In this document: piece by piece, positions 49,694 through 59,033 of the stretch
How the letters are laid out: every line of letters starts with the position of its first letter
Position numbering within the stretch: position 1 is the stretch's first letter
Assembly: GCA_024998565.1 (NCBI GenBank)
Contig: JACOEM010000004.1
Coordinates: 232,629-296,628 of the forward strand
Length of the DNA stretch: 64,000 nucleotides
Origin: Nitrospira sp.
Lineage (GTDB): Bacteria; Nitrospirota; Nitrospiria; Nitrospirales; Nitrospiraceae
Reading direction: 5' to 3'
Made by a program: the position numbers and the translations under genes
The notes under the pieces: generated by a model
Told to the model about the DNA's origin: nothing
What the model saw: only the letters and a program-made list of their open reading frames with translations
The model's database searches: none

Positions 49694-50797
49694 ATGAGCA
49701 TGCTGGCTTCATTGAAAAATCTGGCTGATATGGAATTTCTCTCGATGTTTTCCCCGCAGCGGCAGTTGCTGGGGCTCGACATCGGTTCGAGCAGCATCAA
49801 ACTGGTACAGATCAAGGAACATCGGGGCCGGTATACGTTGCAGAAGTTTGCCGTCAAGGAATTGGAGCCTGAAGTGATCGTGGACGGCACGGTCATGGAC
49901 GAAGGGCGTGTCGTGTCGGCCATCAAGGAATTGTTGGCCGAACAGAATGTCAAATTGAAGCAGGTCGCCATCTCCATCTCCGGCCATGCGGTCATTGTGA
50001 AGAAAATTTCCCTGCCGCCGATGCCCGATGAGGAGCTCGATGCACAGGTGAAACTGTCTGCCGAACAGTACATTCCCTTCGACATCAATGAAGTGAACCT
50101 GGACTTTCATGTCTTACCCCCGTCGGAGAATCCGGACGAACAGAGCGAAATGTCGATTGTGCTGGTCGCGGCAAAAAAGGACAAGATCAACGAATTGACC
50201 GAACTGGTGAAGGCGGCCGGACTGACTCCGGTCGTGATGGATGTCGACGCATTTGCGGTGGAGAACATGTATGGCGTGACCTCGCCCGCCACGCAGGAGG
50301 ACACCACGATTCTGGTGAACATCGGGGCCAGCGTGATGAACGTGAATATCGTGGGAGGGGGCGTCTCTCTCTTTACTCGCGATATTCCTTTAGGAGGGAA
50401 CCGGTATTCAGAGGCCGTGCAGCGGGAGATGGGCGTCTCGTTCGAAGAAGCGGAGCAACTCAAGAAAAGCGACCAAGACGACGATCATACACTAGCATCG
50501 GTCATGGAGAGTGTGAATGCGGAAGTGGCGTCGGAGATCGCCCGCACGATCGATTACTTCAAGACAACCTCTTCGGAGAGCGAAATTGCGCGGGTCTTGC
50601 TGTTCGGCGGGGGAGCCAAGGTCAAGGGGCTGGCTCAACAGCTTCGCGATCGCATGCATGTCGAGGTGGAAATCGCGAATCCCTTTAATGAGATCGACAC
50701 TTCGCAGTGCGACGTCGATCCCGATCAGTTGACCGAAATGGGGCCACTTGCGGCGGTGGGGGTAGGCCTCGCGCTCCGGACGGTGGGGGACCGATGA
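49694..50797 (+). CDS. pilM: Type IV pilus assembly protein PilM
   Basis: 367 residues (start ATG 49694; 49700 or 49730 possible). Cytoplasmic actin-like ATPase: LLGLDIGSSSIKLVQIKEH is the phosphate-1 motif, NIGASVMNVNIVGGG and LFGGGAKVKGLAQQLRDRM later ones. Binds the PilN tail to form the inner-membrane platform. Stop overlaps pilN (ATGA). Confidence 0.95.
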   Translation: MSMLASLKNLADMEFLSMFSPQRQLLGLDIGSSSIKLVQIKEHRGRYTLQKFAVKELEPEVIVDGTVMDEGRVVSAIKELLAEQNVKLKQVAISISGHAVIVKKISLPPMPDEELDAQVKLSAEQYIPFDINEVNLDFHVLPPSENPDEQSEMSIVLVAAKKDKINELTELVKAAGLTPVVMDVDAFAVENMYGVTSPATQEDTTILVNIGASVMNVNIVGGGVSLFTRDIPLGGNRYSEAVQREMGVSFEEAEQLKKSDQDDDHTLASVMESVNAEVASEIARTIDYFKTTSSESEIARVLLFGGGAKVKGLAQQLRDRMHVEVEIANPFNEIDTSQCDVDPDQLTEMGPLAAVGVGLALRTVGDR

Positions 50798-51348
50798 TTA
50801 GAATCAACTTGCTCGCAACTGGACCCCGGTCCAGAAAAGCCAAACCGCAATGGGATGTACGTGCTGAGGCCTTGATCGGCATCGGGGTGTTACTGGTTAC
50901 GTTGACGGGGTGTTGGTATTACGCCGCTTCGCTTGATGAGGAGATTCAGGCCAAGCAGAGCGAGAAGCAGGTGAAGGACAAGCAGGTCGCTCAGCTGAAA
51001 GAACAAGTTAAGGCTGTGCAGGACTTTGAAGAGAAGAAGAAGCAGCTTGAAGCGAAGAATCGCATCATCGACCAGCTCGAAAAAAGCCGGACAGGACCGG
51101 TCAAGGTGCTGGACCACGTCAGTCAGAGTCTGAATCCGCTGAAGGTCTGGCTCGTGCGGTTGAATCTCAAGGGCAACAACGTCGAGCTCGAAGGTCGCGC
51201 GCTGACGAATGATGATGTGGTGGAGTTCGTGAACAATCTGCGACGGACCGATCAATTCGGTGCCATCAAGCTGATGGAGAGCCGGGCAGGACTGGACAAC
51301 AAGATGAACACCTATCAATTCAAACTCGACCTGTCGATGAAAGGCTAA
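50794..51348 (+). CDS. pilN: Type IV pilus assembly protein PilN
   Basis: 184 residues from ATG 50794: MIRINLLATGPR is the PilM-binding motif (usual INLLP), then one membrane helix (EALIGIGVLLVTLTGCWYYA), a coiled coil (about 45-95) and a ferredoxin-like periplasmic part. The frame is open further upstream inside pilM but is not PilN-like. Confidence 0.94.
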   Translation: MIRINLLATGPRSRKAKPQWDVRAEALIGIGVLLVTLTGCWYYAASLDEEIQAKQSEKQVKDKQVAQLKEQVKAVQDFEEKKKQLEAKNRIIDQLEKSRTGPVKVLDHVSQSLNPLKVWLVRLNLKGNNVELEGRALTNDDVVEFVNNLRRTDQFGAIKLMESRAGLDNKMNTYQFKLDLSMKG

Positions 51349-51349
51349 C

Positions 51350-51973
51350 ATGAGTCTGAATGCAATCAGCTTAGACGGCCTCCGCAGCATTCCGACAGGT
51401 CAGAAAGTTGCGCTGCTCGGACTGTTGGTGGCGGCGATTCTGGTAGGGTTCTATTTCTACGTGGTCGATCCTAAGACCATGGAGCTGGAAGCGGTTCAGG
51501 GTCAGGTCGCCCAGTTGGATACCGAGATTCAGAATCTGACCTTGAAGGTCAAACATCTGGATGAATTGGTGGCGGCGAGCAAGCAGCTGGAAATCGAATT
51601 GGCCGCGAAGAAGGAACGCCTCCCGCCGGAAGAAGAGGCGGTGATGCTGCTCAAGCAAGTGTCCGATCTTGGTATGCGACTGGGGTTGGATGTCCGTCTC
51701 TGGAAGCCGGGGACGCAAGCCGAGGATCCGTCGAAGCTCTTCATTCGGATGCCGATCAACGTGGAAGTGGCCGGCGGATACCATACAGCGGCCATCTTCT
51801 TCGATCGTATCAGTAAGCTGTCCCGGATCGTGACGGTTCAGGATGTGCGGATCGGTGCGGCTCGTGTCGATCAAGGACGAGTGGTCACGCAGACGGTGTT
51901 CGATCTGGTGGCCTATGCTGCCCCGGGAGAGAAGAAGGCTGCCGCGCCCGTTCCTGCGGCAAAGCCAAAGTGA
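51350..51973 (+). CDS. pilO: Type IV pilus assembly protein PilO
   Basis: 207 residues. One membrane helix near residues 22-42 (LLGLLVAAILVGFYFYVVDP), coiled coil (about 45-90), periplasmic domain. Pairs with PilN. Starts one base after the pilN stop. Confidence 0.93.
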   Translation: MSLNAISLDGLRSIPTGQKVALLGLLVAAILVGFYFYVVDPKTMELEAVQGQVAQLDTEIQNLTLKVKHLDELVAASKQLEIELAAKKERLPPEEEAVMLLKQVSDLGMRLGLDVRLWKPGTQAEDPSKLFIRMPINVEVAGGYHTAAIFFDRISKLSRIVTVQDVRIGAARVDQGRVVTQTVFDLVAYAAPGEKKAAAPVPAAKPK

Positions 51974-51990
51974 GGATTGGAGCCCAGCCT

Positions 51991-52620
51991 ATGCTCAACG
52001 CGAGGGGAAGCACCGTGAAGAGACGAATCTGGTGGCGCGGGTCGATGGCCGTAGCAGCGGTTCTGCTGGCCAGTGGAGGCGCGGTGTCGTCTGTCGAGGC
52101 GAAGACTCTGCCGCACTTGCGTCAAGTGGCGTCCATGCGGCCGGCCGATTCCTTGAAGGTCATGCCGTTGCCGGAGGGGCCGCGCTCCGGGCCGGCAGTT
52201 GAAGCTCCGGCCCCGCGTTCTGAAGCGGCGGTCTCAGCCTCGGGGGATTCATTATCGGCGGAATTTTCAGGAACCTCGTACGATCCGTCGGGTCGTCGGG
52301 ATCCCTTTCTGCCCATGATCCAGCTGGGCCAGCAGACCGAGCAGGACGTGACTCTTCCCCCGCTGCAGCGTGTCGGCCTCACGGAGCTGAGTTTGATCGG
52401 GGTGCTCTGGGGCAATTACGGATACACGGCCATGGTTCAGACGCCGGACGGCAAGGGGTACAGCATCCGCCGCGGGACACGAATCGGGCCCAACAATGGT
52501 GTGGTCAGTTCAATCACCGAACGAGGCATCATCGTTCAAGAGCGGTTCACGGACGTGTACGGGAATAAACAGGAGCGGGAATACGTCAAGCTCCTGCACC
52601 CGAAAGAGGGTACAGAATGA
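51991..52620 (+). CDS. pilP: Type IV pilus assembly protein PilP
   Basis: 209 residues from ATG 51991 (GTG 52015 is possible). Signal sequence SMAVAAVLLASGGAVSSVEA without a clear lipobox cysteine, unlike the usual PilP lipoprotein. Pro/Ala-rich linker, then the PilP beta domain starting at GRRDPFLPMIQ and LSLIGVLWGNYGYTAMVQTP. Links PilN/PilO to the secretin. Stop overlaps pilQ (ATGA). Confidence 0.88.
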   Translation: MLNARGSTVKRRIWWRGSMAVAAVLLASGGAVSSVEAKTLPHLRQVASMRPADSLKVMPLPEGPRSGPAVEAPAPRSEAAVSASGDSLSAEFSGTSYDPSGRRDPFLPMIQLGQQTEQDVTLPPLQRVGLTELSLIGVLWGNYGYTAMVQTPDGKGYSIRRGTRIGPNNGVVSSITERGIIVQERFTDVYGNKQEREYVKLLHPKEGTE

Positions 52621-54611
52621 AACATGCACAGGTTGGTGTACATCCGCTGCTGAGTGTCACTGTGATGGCCGGAGTGTTGGGGCTTGCCGGATATGTGCAA
52701 GCCGCGGCGCCGGGCGAGACGACCGGACTGACCGGATTCACGCAGGCCACTGACCAGAGTGCGGCCCTGTCCGTGGAGAGCGCCGCACCCGTCCCCGAGC
52801 GTGCAGTTGGCGCCGCCCCGGCTGCGACGATGCTGACAAAGGTGGAAGCGAAGCCTGATGGGAGCCGGATGGCGTTGATTCTCAGCGGGAACGGCGTCTT
52901 TACGCATACGGTGAAGATGATCGGGGATCGCCGGATGGTCGTCGATATGCCGCACATTCATTCGGATGGCCACCAGTCACAGCTGATGGTCGGTCATGCC
53001 TTGTTGTCGAAAGTCCGATTCGGGTATCACGCGGACAAGGTGCGGTTAGTGCTGGATTTAACGCAGTCCGTCGAACATACCATCGATTCAACCGACGGCC
53101 GCCTGGTCCTGACTCTGGAGCCGAAGGCGGTGGCGTCCGTTGCTGAAACGAAAACCGTGGACGGTGGCGCCTTGGCCCAGGTTGAAGCGTCGGCGGAACA
53201 GACGGGTTCGCTGGAGCCGAAGCAGCCGACGTCCCACCCCACGTTAGTGACGCATAAATCACCGAAAGCCCTGTTTCGTATCCAGCCGATCCAGTTGACG
53301 GCGGAGTCGGTTCAGAAAGAAGACCGGAAGCCTGAGAGTAATGAGGTGGTGAACGGCGCATCCCGATTCGTCGGCCGGCGTATCTCCCTCGATTTTCAGC
53401 AAGCCGATATCAGCAATGTGTTGCGGTTGATTGCGGAGGTCAGCGGCTTCAACATTGTGGTCGGGGAGGGTGTCAAAAGCAAAGTCACGATGAAGCTGGC
53501 GAATGTACCGTGGGATCAGGCCCTCGAGATGCTGCTGAAAATGAATGCGTTGGGGATGATCCGACAGGGCAACATTGTGTGGGTGGATACTCTGCAGAAT
53601 ATCGCCAAGCAACAGGATGAAGAGGCGCGGGCGAAGGACTCGAAGGCGAAGGCCGAGCCGATCGTCACTCGGGTATTCTATATCCGGAATCTCAACGCCA
53701 CGGAAGTGCAGACGTCGTTACGACAGAACCTGAGTCCGCGCGGGACCATGACGGTCAGCGCCGCGAGCAATGCCCTCATCATCAGCGACACGGAATCCAA
53801 GCTGGAAGTTTTGCGGCAGTTGTTGGACGGCGTGGATCTCGAAGTGCCGCAAGTGCAGATTGAGGCCCGCATCGTTCAAGCCGACACGACCTATACCCGC
53901 TCGCTCGGTGTGCAGTGGGGCATTCAGAACGTCAACCAGCTGGGAAGCTCCAGCGGAACGTCTGCCTTCAAAACCGGAACCACCGGGGCATTCGGCGCCC
54001 AAGTCTCGGACTTCCTGATCAACTTGCCGGCTAACCCAGGACTGCCATCGGTGCCGGGTGCCGGGTTCTCGATCGGGAAAACCGACGGAGCGATGTTGGA
54101 TGTGCGGTTGTCAGCCGGTGAATTGCTGGGATTGACCAAAGTGATTGCGGCGCCGAAGATCACGACGCTGGACAAACGGGATGCCAAGATTGCCCAAGGT
54201 GAATCCATCCCGTTCCAGACCACATCGTTGCAGGGAACGCAGACGACCTTCGTGGATGCAAACCTGGAGCTGAACGTGACGCCGCAAATTACGTCTCGCG
54301 ACCCGAAAGAGATCGGTAAGCAGATTCTTATGAAGGTGCGGGCAACTCGAAACGCCGTTGGTGCCCGGAGCAACCCGGCCGGTCCGAGCATCGATCGTCG
54401 TGAAGCGACGACCCAGGTGCTGGTGCGTGACGGGGAAACCATGGTCATCGGCGGTGTCTTCGTCGATACTCAGTCGAACAACGTGGCTGGAATTCCCTAC
54501 CTGTCACGTATCCCGGTCCTGGGCTGGTTGTTCAAGAACAAGACCGAGAACGTCTCCAAGCAAGAGTTGCTGATCTTCCTCACGCCGACGATCGTGCGCT
54601 CGACAACTTGA
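52617..54611 (+). CDS. pilQ: Type IV pilus secretin PilQ
   Basis: 664 residues. Signal peptide (to about residue 33), one AMIN domain (about 70-170), N0/STN domain (ISLDFQQADISNVLRLIAEV), N1 domain (FYIRNLNATEVQTSLRQNLS), and the outer-membrane secretin domain ending TMVIGGVFVDTQSNNVAGIP and LSRIPVLGWLFKNKTE. Forms the channel for the pilus. One AMIN domain rather than two or three. Confidence 0.96.
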   Translation: MKHAQVGVHPLLSVTVMAGVLGLAGYVQAAAPGETTGLTGFTQATDQSAALSVESAAPVPERAVGAAPAATMLTKVEAKPDGSRMALILSGNGVFTHTVKMIGDRRMVVDMPHIHSDGHQSQLMVGHALLSKVRFGYHADKVRLVLDLTQSVEHTIDSTDGRLVLTLEPKAVASVAETKTVDGGALAQVEASAEQTGSLEPKQPTSHPTLVTHKSPKALFRIQPIQLTAESVQKEDRKPESNEVVNGASRFVGRRISLDFQQADISNVLRLIAEVSGFNIVVGEGVKSKVTMKLANVPWDQALEMLLKMNALGMIRQGNIVWVDTLQNIAKQQDEEARAKDSKAKAEPIVTRVFYIRNLNATEVQTSLRQNLSPRGTMTVSAASNALIISDTESKLEVLRQLLDGVDLEVPQVQIEARIVQADTTYTRSLGVQWGIQNVNQLGSSSGTSAFKTGTTGAFGAQVSDFLINLPANPGLPSVPGAGFSIGKTDGAMLDVRLSAGELLGLTKVIAAPKITTLDKRDAKIAQGESIPFQTTSLQGTQTTFVDANLELNVTPQITSRDPKEIGKQILMKVRATRNAVGARSNPAGPSIDRREATTQVLVRDGETMVIGGVFVDTQSNNVAGIPYLSRIPVLGWLFKNKTENVSKQELLIFLTPTIVRSTT

Positions 54612-54637
54612 CAGGTCCCAGCGCGGCAAGTTAATAA

Positions 54638-54678
54638 TCGCCCCCATTGAAGATGGTACGCTATCTCAATGGGGGCGA
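54638..54678 (+). repeat. Inverted repeat in the pilQ-aroB spacer
   Basis: The spacer 54612-54881 holds no credible gene. Within it TCGCCCCCATTGA (54638-54650) and TCAATGGGGGCGA (54666-54678) form a perfect 13-bp stem with a 15-base loop that can close further (GAT/ATC). No T-tract follows. It may be a terminator of a Rho-dependent kind, a processing stem or a protein site. Confidence 0.55.
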
Positions 54679-54881
54679 ATCTCGCGGAACGTCCCTTCTC
54701 CCCCTATCTGATAGCGCTCCTTCCGGGTGTCTTCTTCCCCTAATATCGCAGGTTACGATCCAGTCTCCTTCGCCTCGTGGCCTATCAGGTATCTGGATTG
54801 TTCGCGTGGCTCGCATCCCGGGCCATGCCGCTATCATGGATTTGAGGCTTAGCCCTGCAACCACACGCTGCGTGATACCTG

Positions 54882-56039
54882 ATGATACGTTCTTCGACTG
54901 ATAGGCCGTCCCACTCCATTCACGTCGAACTCGGTGCGCGAAGTTACGCCATCGTCATTCGCCGCGGTCTTCTCCAGGAGATCGGGGAGGAGCTGAAGCG
55001 CCTCAAATGCGCGGGCAAGGTGGGGGTCGTGACCGATCGCAATCTTGCCAAGCACTATCTCACGCAGGTGACTCGCAGGCTGAAGGCCGCCGGGTTTACG
55101 GTCGTTCCCGTCGTGCTGCCTCCCGGGGAGCGGACAAAAACCCTTCGCTCCATCGGGACGGTCATGGATGCCCTCGTGAATGCCAGATTTGAGCGTTCCT
55201 CGACGTTGCTGGCCTTGGGTGGGGGTGTCATCGGCGACATCACGGGATTTGCCGCCGCAATCTATCAGCGTGGCATCCCGTTCGTGCAAGTGCCGACGAG
55301 TCTGGTGGCCCAGGTCGATTCAAGTGTCGGCGGGAAGACGGGTGTCGATCACCCCAAGGGGAAGAATTTGATCGGGGCCTTCAACCAGCCGCGCGCGGTG
55401 TTCATCGATCCTGCGATGCTGGCGACTCTGCCGCCGCGCGAGTGGGTGGCTGGTCTGGCTGAGGTCATCAAATATGGTGTGATTGCGGACGCGGCCTTCT
55501 TTGAGTATCTGGAACAGAACATGGAATCGATCCAGAAATTGACGGACGCCGCCGTTGCGCACATCGTGAAGCGGTCCTGTGAGATCAAGGCAGAGGTGGT
55601 GTCCGAGGATGAGCGTGAGGCAGACCGGCGCCGCATTTTGAACTTCGGCCATACGATCGGGCATGCGTTGGAATCCCTCGGCGGGTATCGGGGCTTCATC
55701 CATGGGGAGGCCGTTGCAGTCGGGATGGTCTATGAGGCCGACCTGGCCAGACACCTCGGCTATTGTGGAGCAGAGGTGGTCGCTCGATTGCGCGCACTGG
55801 TGAAGGCTGCGGGTTTGCCGGACCGGTTGCCGAAGGTCGCGTTCAATGCATTGTGGGGTGCCATGCAGCAGGACAAGAAAGTGTCTGCCGGAACGATTTT
55901 TTGTGTGGTGCCGGAGCAGATCGGGGCTGTGCGCATCATCCCGCTGGAAAAGGACAAGACGCGCGCCTGGTTTCAGGATGTCCGCACTCGAGAAGCCGCC
56001 GAAATGAAGCGTGCACGGCCTGGTGGACGGGCCCGTTAG
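54882..56039 (+). CDS. aroB: 3-dehydroquinate synthase
   Basis: 385 residues. Second step of the shikimate pathway (DAHP to 3-dehydroquinate), NAD and metal dependent. GGGVIGDITGFAAAIYQRG, PTSLVAQVDSSVGGKTGVDH and the metal ligands in NFGHTIGHALE and HGEAVAVGM are intact. About 20 extra basic residues at the C-terminus. Downstream of pilQ, a pairing seen in many bacteria. Confidence 0.96.
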   Translation: MIRSSTDRPSHSIHVELGARSYAIVIRRGLLQEIGEELKRLKCAGKVGVVTDRNLAKHYLTQVTRRLKAAGFTVVPVVLPPGERTKTLRSIGTVMDALVNARFERSSTLLALGGGVIGDITGFAAAIYQRGIPFVQVPTSLVAQVDSSVGGKTGVDHPKGKNLIGAFNQPRAVFIDPAMLATLPPREWVAGLAEVIKYGVIADAAFFEYLEQNMESIQKLTDAAVAHIVKRSCEIKAEVVSEDEREADRRRILNFGHTIGHALESLGGYRGFIHGEAVAVGMVYEADLARHLGYCGAEVVARLRALVKAAGLPDRLPKVAFNALWGAMQQDKKVSAGTIFCVVPEQIGAVRIIPLEKDKTRAWFQDVRTREAAEMKRARPGGRAR

Positions 56040-56046
56040 GAGTGGA

Positions 56047-57306
56047 ATGGCGACCAAACGAACGCTGACTCAAGTCGAGCAAGCCTTGCGTGAAAAAACG
56101 CGTGAGGTGGATGTCCTCCATCGCATCAGCGAGTCGATCAGCAACACGCTCGACTTGGAGGCCGTGCTCCGGCATATCGTGGATATGGTCGTGGAAGTGA
56201 CCAAGGCCGACGCCTGCTTGCTGTATTTGTTGTCGGATAACAGAGACGAGCTGATCCTGCGGGCCTCCAAGAATCCGCATCCGAAGCTGATCGGGCGGAT
56301 CACCATCGGCATGGGCGAGGGCATCACCGGATGGGTGGCGCGAGAGCGGACGCGTGTCGTCATTCCCAACAGCGCCAGCGATGACACACGGTTTAAGTTC
56401 TTTCACAACCTCCCTGAAGACCGCTACCAGGCGTTCGTCTCGGTTCCGATTACGACCAAGCAGGAAGTCGTCGGCGTCATCAATGTGCAGCACAAACGGT
56501 CGCGCCGCTACCGGCCCGACGAACTCGCGTTGCTCTCGACCATTGCTACGCAGGTCGGAGGGGCCATTGAGAACGCCCGCCTCTACGATCAGATGACGCG
56601 GAAGGCACTGCAACTGGATACGCTGTCCCAGGTTTCTGAGACCGTGTCCTCGAATCGATTGATCGAGGACGTACTGCAGTTGATTGTGACGATGACGGCT
56701 CAAATGATGGGATCGAAGATTTGCTCCATCATTCTTTTGGATCAGCCGACCGGTGAACTTCGGATCGCCGCCACGCAAAGTCTAAGCGAGCAGTACAGAC
56801 GCAAGCCCAACGTGAAGATCGGGCAAAGCATCAGCGGGCGTGCCGTTCAGGATCGCCGGCCGATCATCGTACCGGATGTCACCAAAGAAGGCACCTATAT
56901 GTATCCGGACATGGCTGCGAAGGAGGGCCTCTGCTCGCTCCTGTGCGTCCCGATGCTGGTGCGGGAAAAGGCCATCGGCGTGATCAATACGTATACGTCC
57001 AAGCCGCATACCTTCACGGCGGAGGAAGTCAAACTGATGCAGGCGATTGCCAATCAGGCCGCGATTTCCATTGAGCACACCACGTTGCTTGAGAAATCGT
57101 TTGAAATGCAGGAAGCCTTGCAAGTCCGCAAGTTGCTCGACCGGGCCAAGGGATATCTCATGCGGTCGAAGCGGCTGTCGGAAGAAGACGCGTTTAAATT
57201 GATTCAACGCCAGAGTATGGATCTTCGCAAATCCATGCGAGAGATCGCAGAAGCCATTCTTCTGGCGGGGGAAATCGAAGAACGAGCCGATAAGGGCAGG
57301 GGTTGA
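56047..57306 (+). CDS. GAF-GAF-ANTAR RNA-binding antitermination regulator
   Basis: 419 residues from ATG 56047 (AGGAG 4 bases upstream). A short coiled N-terminus, GAF domain 1 (about 35-180), GAF domain 2 (about 200-350), then a C-terminal ANTAR domain (about 355-410): VRKLLDRAKGYLMRSKRLSE, DAFKLIQRQSMDLRKSM, REIAEAIL. ANTAR domains dimerise and bind paired hexaloop RNA hairpins to stop terminator formation (NasR, AmiR, EutV families). Here the sensor is GAF-type, so the protein probably works without a kinase. Starts 7 bases after aroB. Candidate targets lie at 59034-59102 and 61037-61079. Confidence 0.9.
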   Translation: MATKRTLTQVEQALREKTREVDVLHRISESISNTLDLEAVLRHIVDMVVEVTKADACLLYLLSDNRDELILRASKNPHPKLIGRITIGMGEGITGWVARERTRVVIPNSASDDTRFKFFHNLPEDRYQAFVSVPITTKQEVVGVINVQHKRSRRYRPDELALLSTIATQVGGAIENARLYDQMTRKALQLDTLSQVSETVSSNRLIEDVLQLIVTMTAQMMGSKICSIILLDQPTGELRIAATQSLSEQYRRKPNVKIGQSISGRAVQDRRPIIVPDVTKEGTYMYPDMAAKEGLCSLLCVPMLVREKAIGVINTYTSKPHTFTAEEVKLMQAIANQAAISIEHTTLLEKSFEMQEALQVRKLLDRAKGYLMRSKRLSEEDAFKLIQRQSMDLRKSMREIAEAILLAGEIEERADKGRG

Positions 57307-57601
57307 TCGCCACTCGGCGAACCTAACGACCAGTGGAGGGGGCAGTCCCTGGCGGCTGGATCGATCTTTGCGGTGCTGGGATTGAGCCTGAGCTGTTCCT
57401 TCCAGATTACTTCACGCTCCGTTTGTCTGCTGATCTCATTCTGCTTCATAGGCGGTATTTTCTTGGAAAGCTCCGGGGTGAGACCGACTTGTGACCCGCC
57501 TGACGGCCAAGTGCCACAGTGAACTGATGTCGCTGAATGTCTACACAGCAATGAACGCAACCGAACATGTTCGAGACTGTCTGGGAATAGGTGAGGGTTG
57601 G
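57307..57601 (+). other. Spacer with no gene seen
   Basis: No convincing ORF, promoter or terminator. The reading frame of the following lipoprotein is open back to 57491, but residues there do not look like a signal sequence. Confidence 0.5.
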
Positions 57602-57991
57602 ATGGCGAAGAGCCGACGCGTTGCCATAGCTTTTCTGCTAACTCTTATGACAAGCGCCTGCGCCACCGGGCAATACACTCCGTTGGTCGGGGCCGATCGC
57701 GATGAGGTGGAGCAGCTCAAGGAGCATGTCTATCGTGTGGAATACCGCGTCAGTTCGTTTACCTCGCAAGAACAACTGGATGCCTACCTGCGACGGCGTT
57801 GCGCGGAGCTGACTTTGCGCGAGGGCTACGATTTCTTCCACCTCGCCCAGCGTGCCGATGTGCTGGCACTCTCACGACGAACGTCGATGACGGTGACGAT
57901 GTACAAGGGCAAGAAGCCGGTGGGCGCTGATGACGTCTATGACGCGAAGGAGGTCTTGGCGCAGCCGGACCTCATTTCCGGCAGCCAATGA
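57602..57991 (+). CDS. Small lipoprotein of unknown function
   Basis: 129 residues from ATG 57602, which gives a clean lipoprotein signal (FLLTLMTSAC, Cys20). The mature part has VYRVEYRVSSFTSQEQLDAY and RRCAELTLREGYDFFHLAQR, text reminiscent of the CC0125/CC1285 lipoprotein family of unknown role; that match is from memory and tentative. Converges on the - strand gene at 58008. Confidence 0.7.
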   Translation: MAKSRRVAIAFLLTLMTSACATGQYTPLVGADRDEVEQLKEHVYRVEYRVSSFTSQEQLDAYLRRRCAELTLREGYDFFHLAQRADVLALSRRTSMTVTMYKGKKPVGADDVYDAKEVLAQPDLISGSQ

Positions 57992-58007
57992 CCGCTGCCG
58001 TTCGTCG

Positions 58008-58919
58008 TTAGGGTGTTGCCGTCGGCTTGCGAGGCGCCGCTTTCGGCTTGGTTTTGGAGGCAGCGGCATCCTTGTCAGCTAACTGCCGCCGTACCGATTC
58101 CAGCTCTGCCTTGAGCTTCTGAAGTTCCTCTGCCTGTTTCACCACCACATCCTTTGTGGATTGGAGTTCCTGTTGCAAGCGACTCTGTTCGGCCGCGGGC
58201 GAAGTGTGTGTCGATGCTGCCTCGGCAGTTGAGTTGTGCTCTATCGCGACAGGCGATGGCGCAGGAAGTTGACTCAATGCCTCAAGGGAGACCGCGATAC
58301 GCGGCTGTTCCGGCTCGAGGATCATCCAGGCTTGGGGAGCGTCGGCTGGTACCAGGGCTTGGGAGGGCGTGAAGGAGAGCCTGAGCGTCCCGGGTCTGGT
58401 CGGTCCATCCGCGGATGTCGATCGGTAGCGAGACAGGGTCACCCGTAGCGTGGTCTTGTACACGTAGAGTGTGCCTTGGGTCGTGAGACCGTCGTCCTGC
58501 ATGGTGAAGCGAACCTGCTGGTCGGGCTGGGCCTGTGCGAGGGCGGTGACGATGAGCGGGGACAGAAACTCTACTTCCTCGTGAGAGAACAGCGGATAAC
58601 TCTCCTGAGCCATACTGCTTCCCGGTCGATCGAGTCCTGAAACGGACAGGCCGGTGAGCAAGCGTCCCGTCAGCGAGGCCGTCAGATGGGCAGGATGCGA
58701 TGCCTGAAAAATCTGCGGGGGACCGTATTTGGCGGTGGTACCACGGGTGGCCTGGCGTTCAAGGGCGACGGTTCCCAGGGGCCCCTGTCCGACAGGGGTG
58801 AGGTTCGTCCCGAGGCTGCAGGCGTAGAGGAGGAGGCAGGGGAGTGCCAGCTGCCAGGTGAACCGGAAACTGCTGAGTCGTGATTGTGTTGAGGCGGAAC
58901 GGCGAATCATGAACCGCAT
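58008..58919 (-). CDS. Lipoprotein with C-terminal coiled coil, unknown function
   Basis: 303 residues from 58919 (58910 also possible); the frame runs on to 59171 but that region is the nadE leader. Lipobox LLYAC near residue 34. A central beta-rich domain (VRFTMQDDGLTTQGTLYVYK, PGTLRLSFTP) and a coiled coil near the end (LQQELQSTKDVVVKQAEELQ), then a Lys/Pro tail. No family recognised. It is the only - strand gene in the last 57 kb. Confidence 0.65.
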   Translation of the reverse strand: MRFMIRRSASTQSRLSSFRFTWQLALPCLLLYACSLGTNLTPVGQGPLGTVALERQATRGTTAKYGPPQIFQASHPAHLTASLTGRLLTGLSVSGLDRPGSSMAQESYPLFSHEEVEFLSPLIVTALAQAQPDQQVRFTMQDDGLTTQGTLYVYKTTLRVTLSRYRSTSADGPTRPGTLRLSFTPSQALVPADAPQAWMILEPEQPRIAVSLEALSQLPAPSPVAIEHNSTAEAASTHTSPAAEQSRLQQELQSTKDVVVKQAEELQKLKAELESVRRQLADKDAAASKTKPKAAPRKPTATP

Positions 58920-58989
58920 GGCGGCGGATTGTACCACAGGCTGAGTGTGGTACCCTCTGGTTTCCACTGGAAAAGTGCGATTCAAGTGG

Positions 58990-59019
58990 TTGACAGCCAG
59001 TTTAGGCCGGTGGTATACA
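58990..59019 (+). promoter_or_regulatory. Promoter of the nadE leader
   Basis: TTGACA (58990-58995), 18 bases, TATACA (59014-59019) with an extended -10 TG at 59011-59012. Predicted start near 59026, only 8 bases before the first hexaloop hairpin. Confidence 0.7.
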
Positions 59020-59033
59020 CTCGGGATCATTTC

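Noticed and set aside
54647..54901. 84-codon frame in the pilQ-aroB spacer
   Set aside because: It runs through the inverted repeat, overlaps the aroB start and has no ribosome-binding site or protein-like composition.
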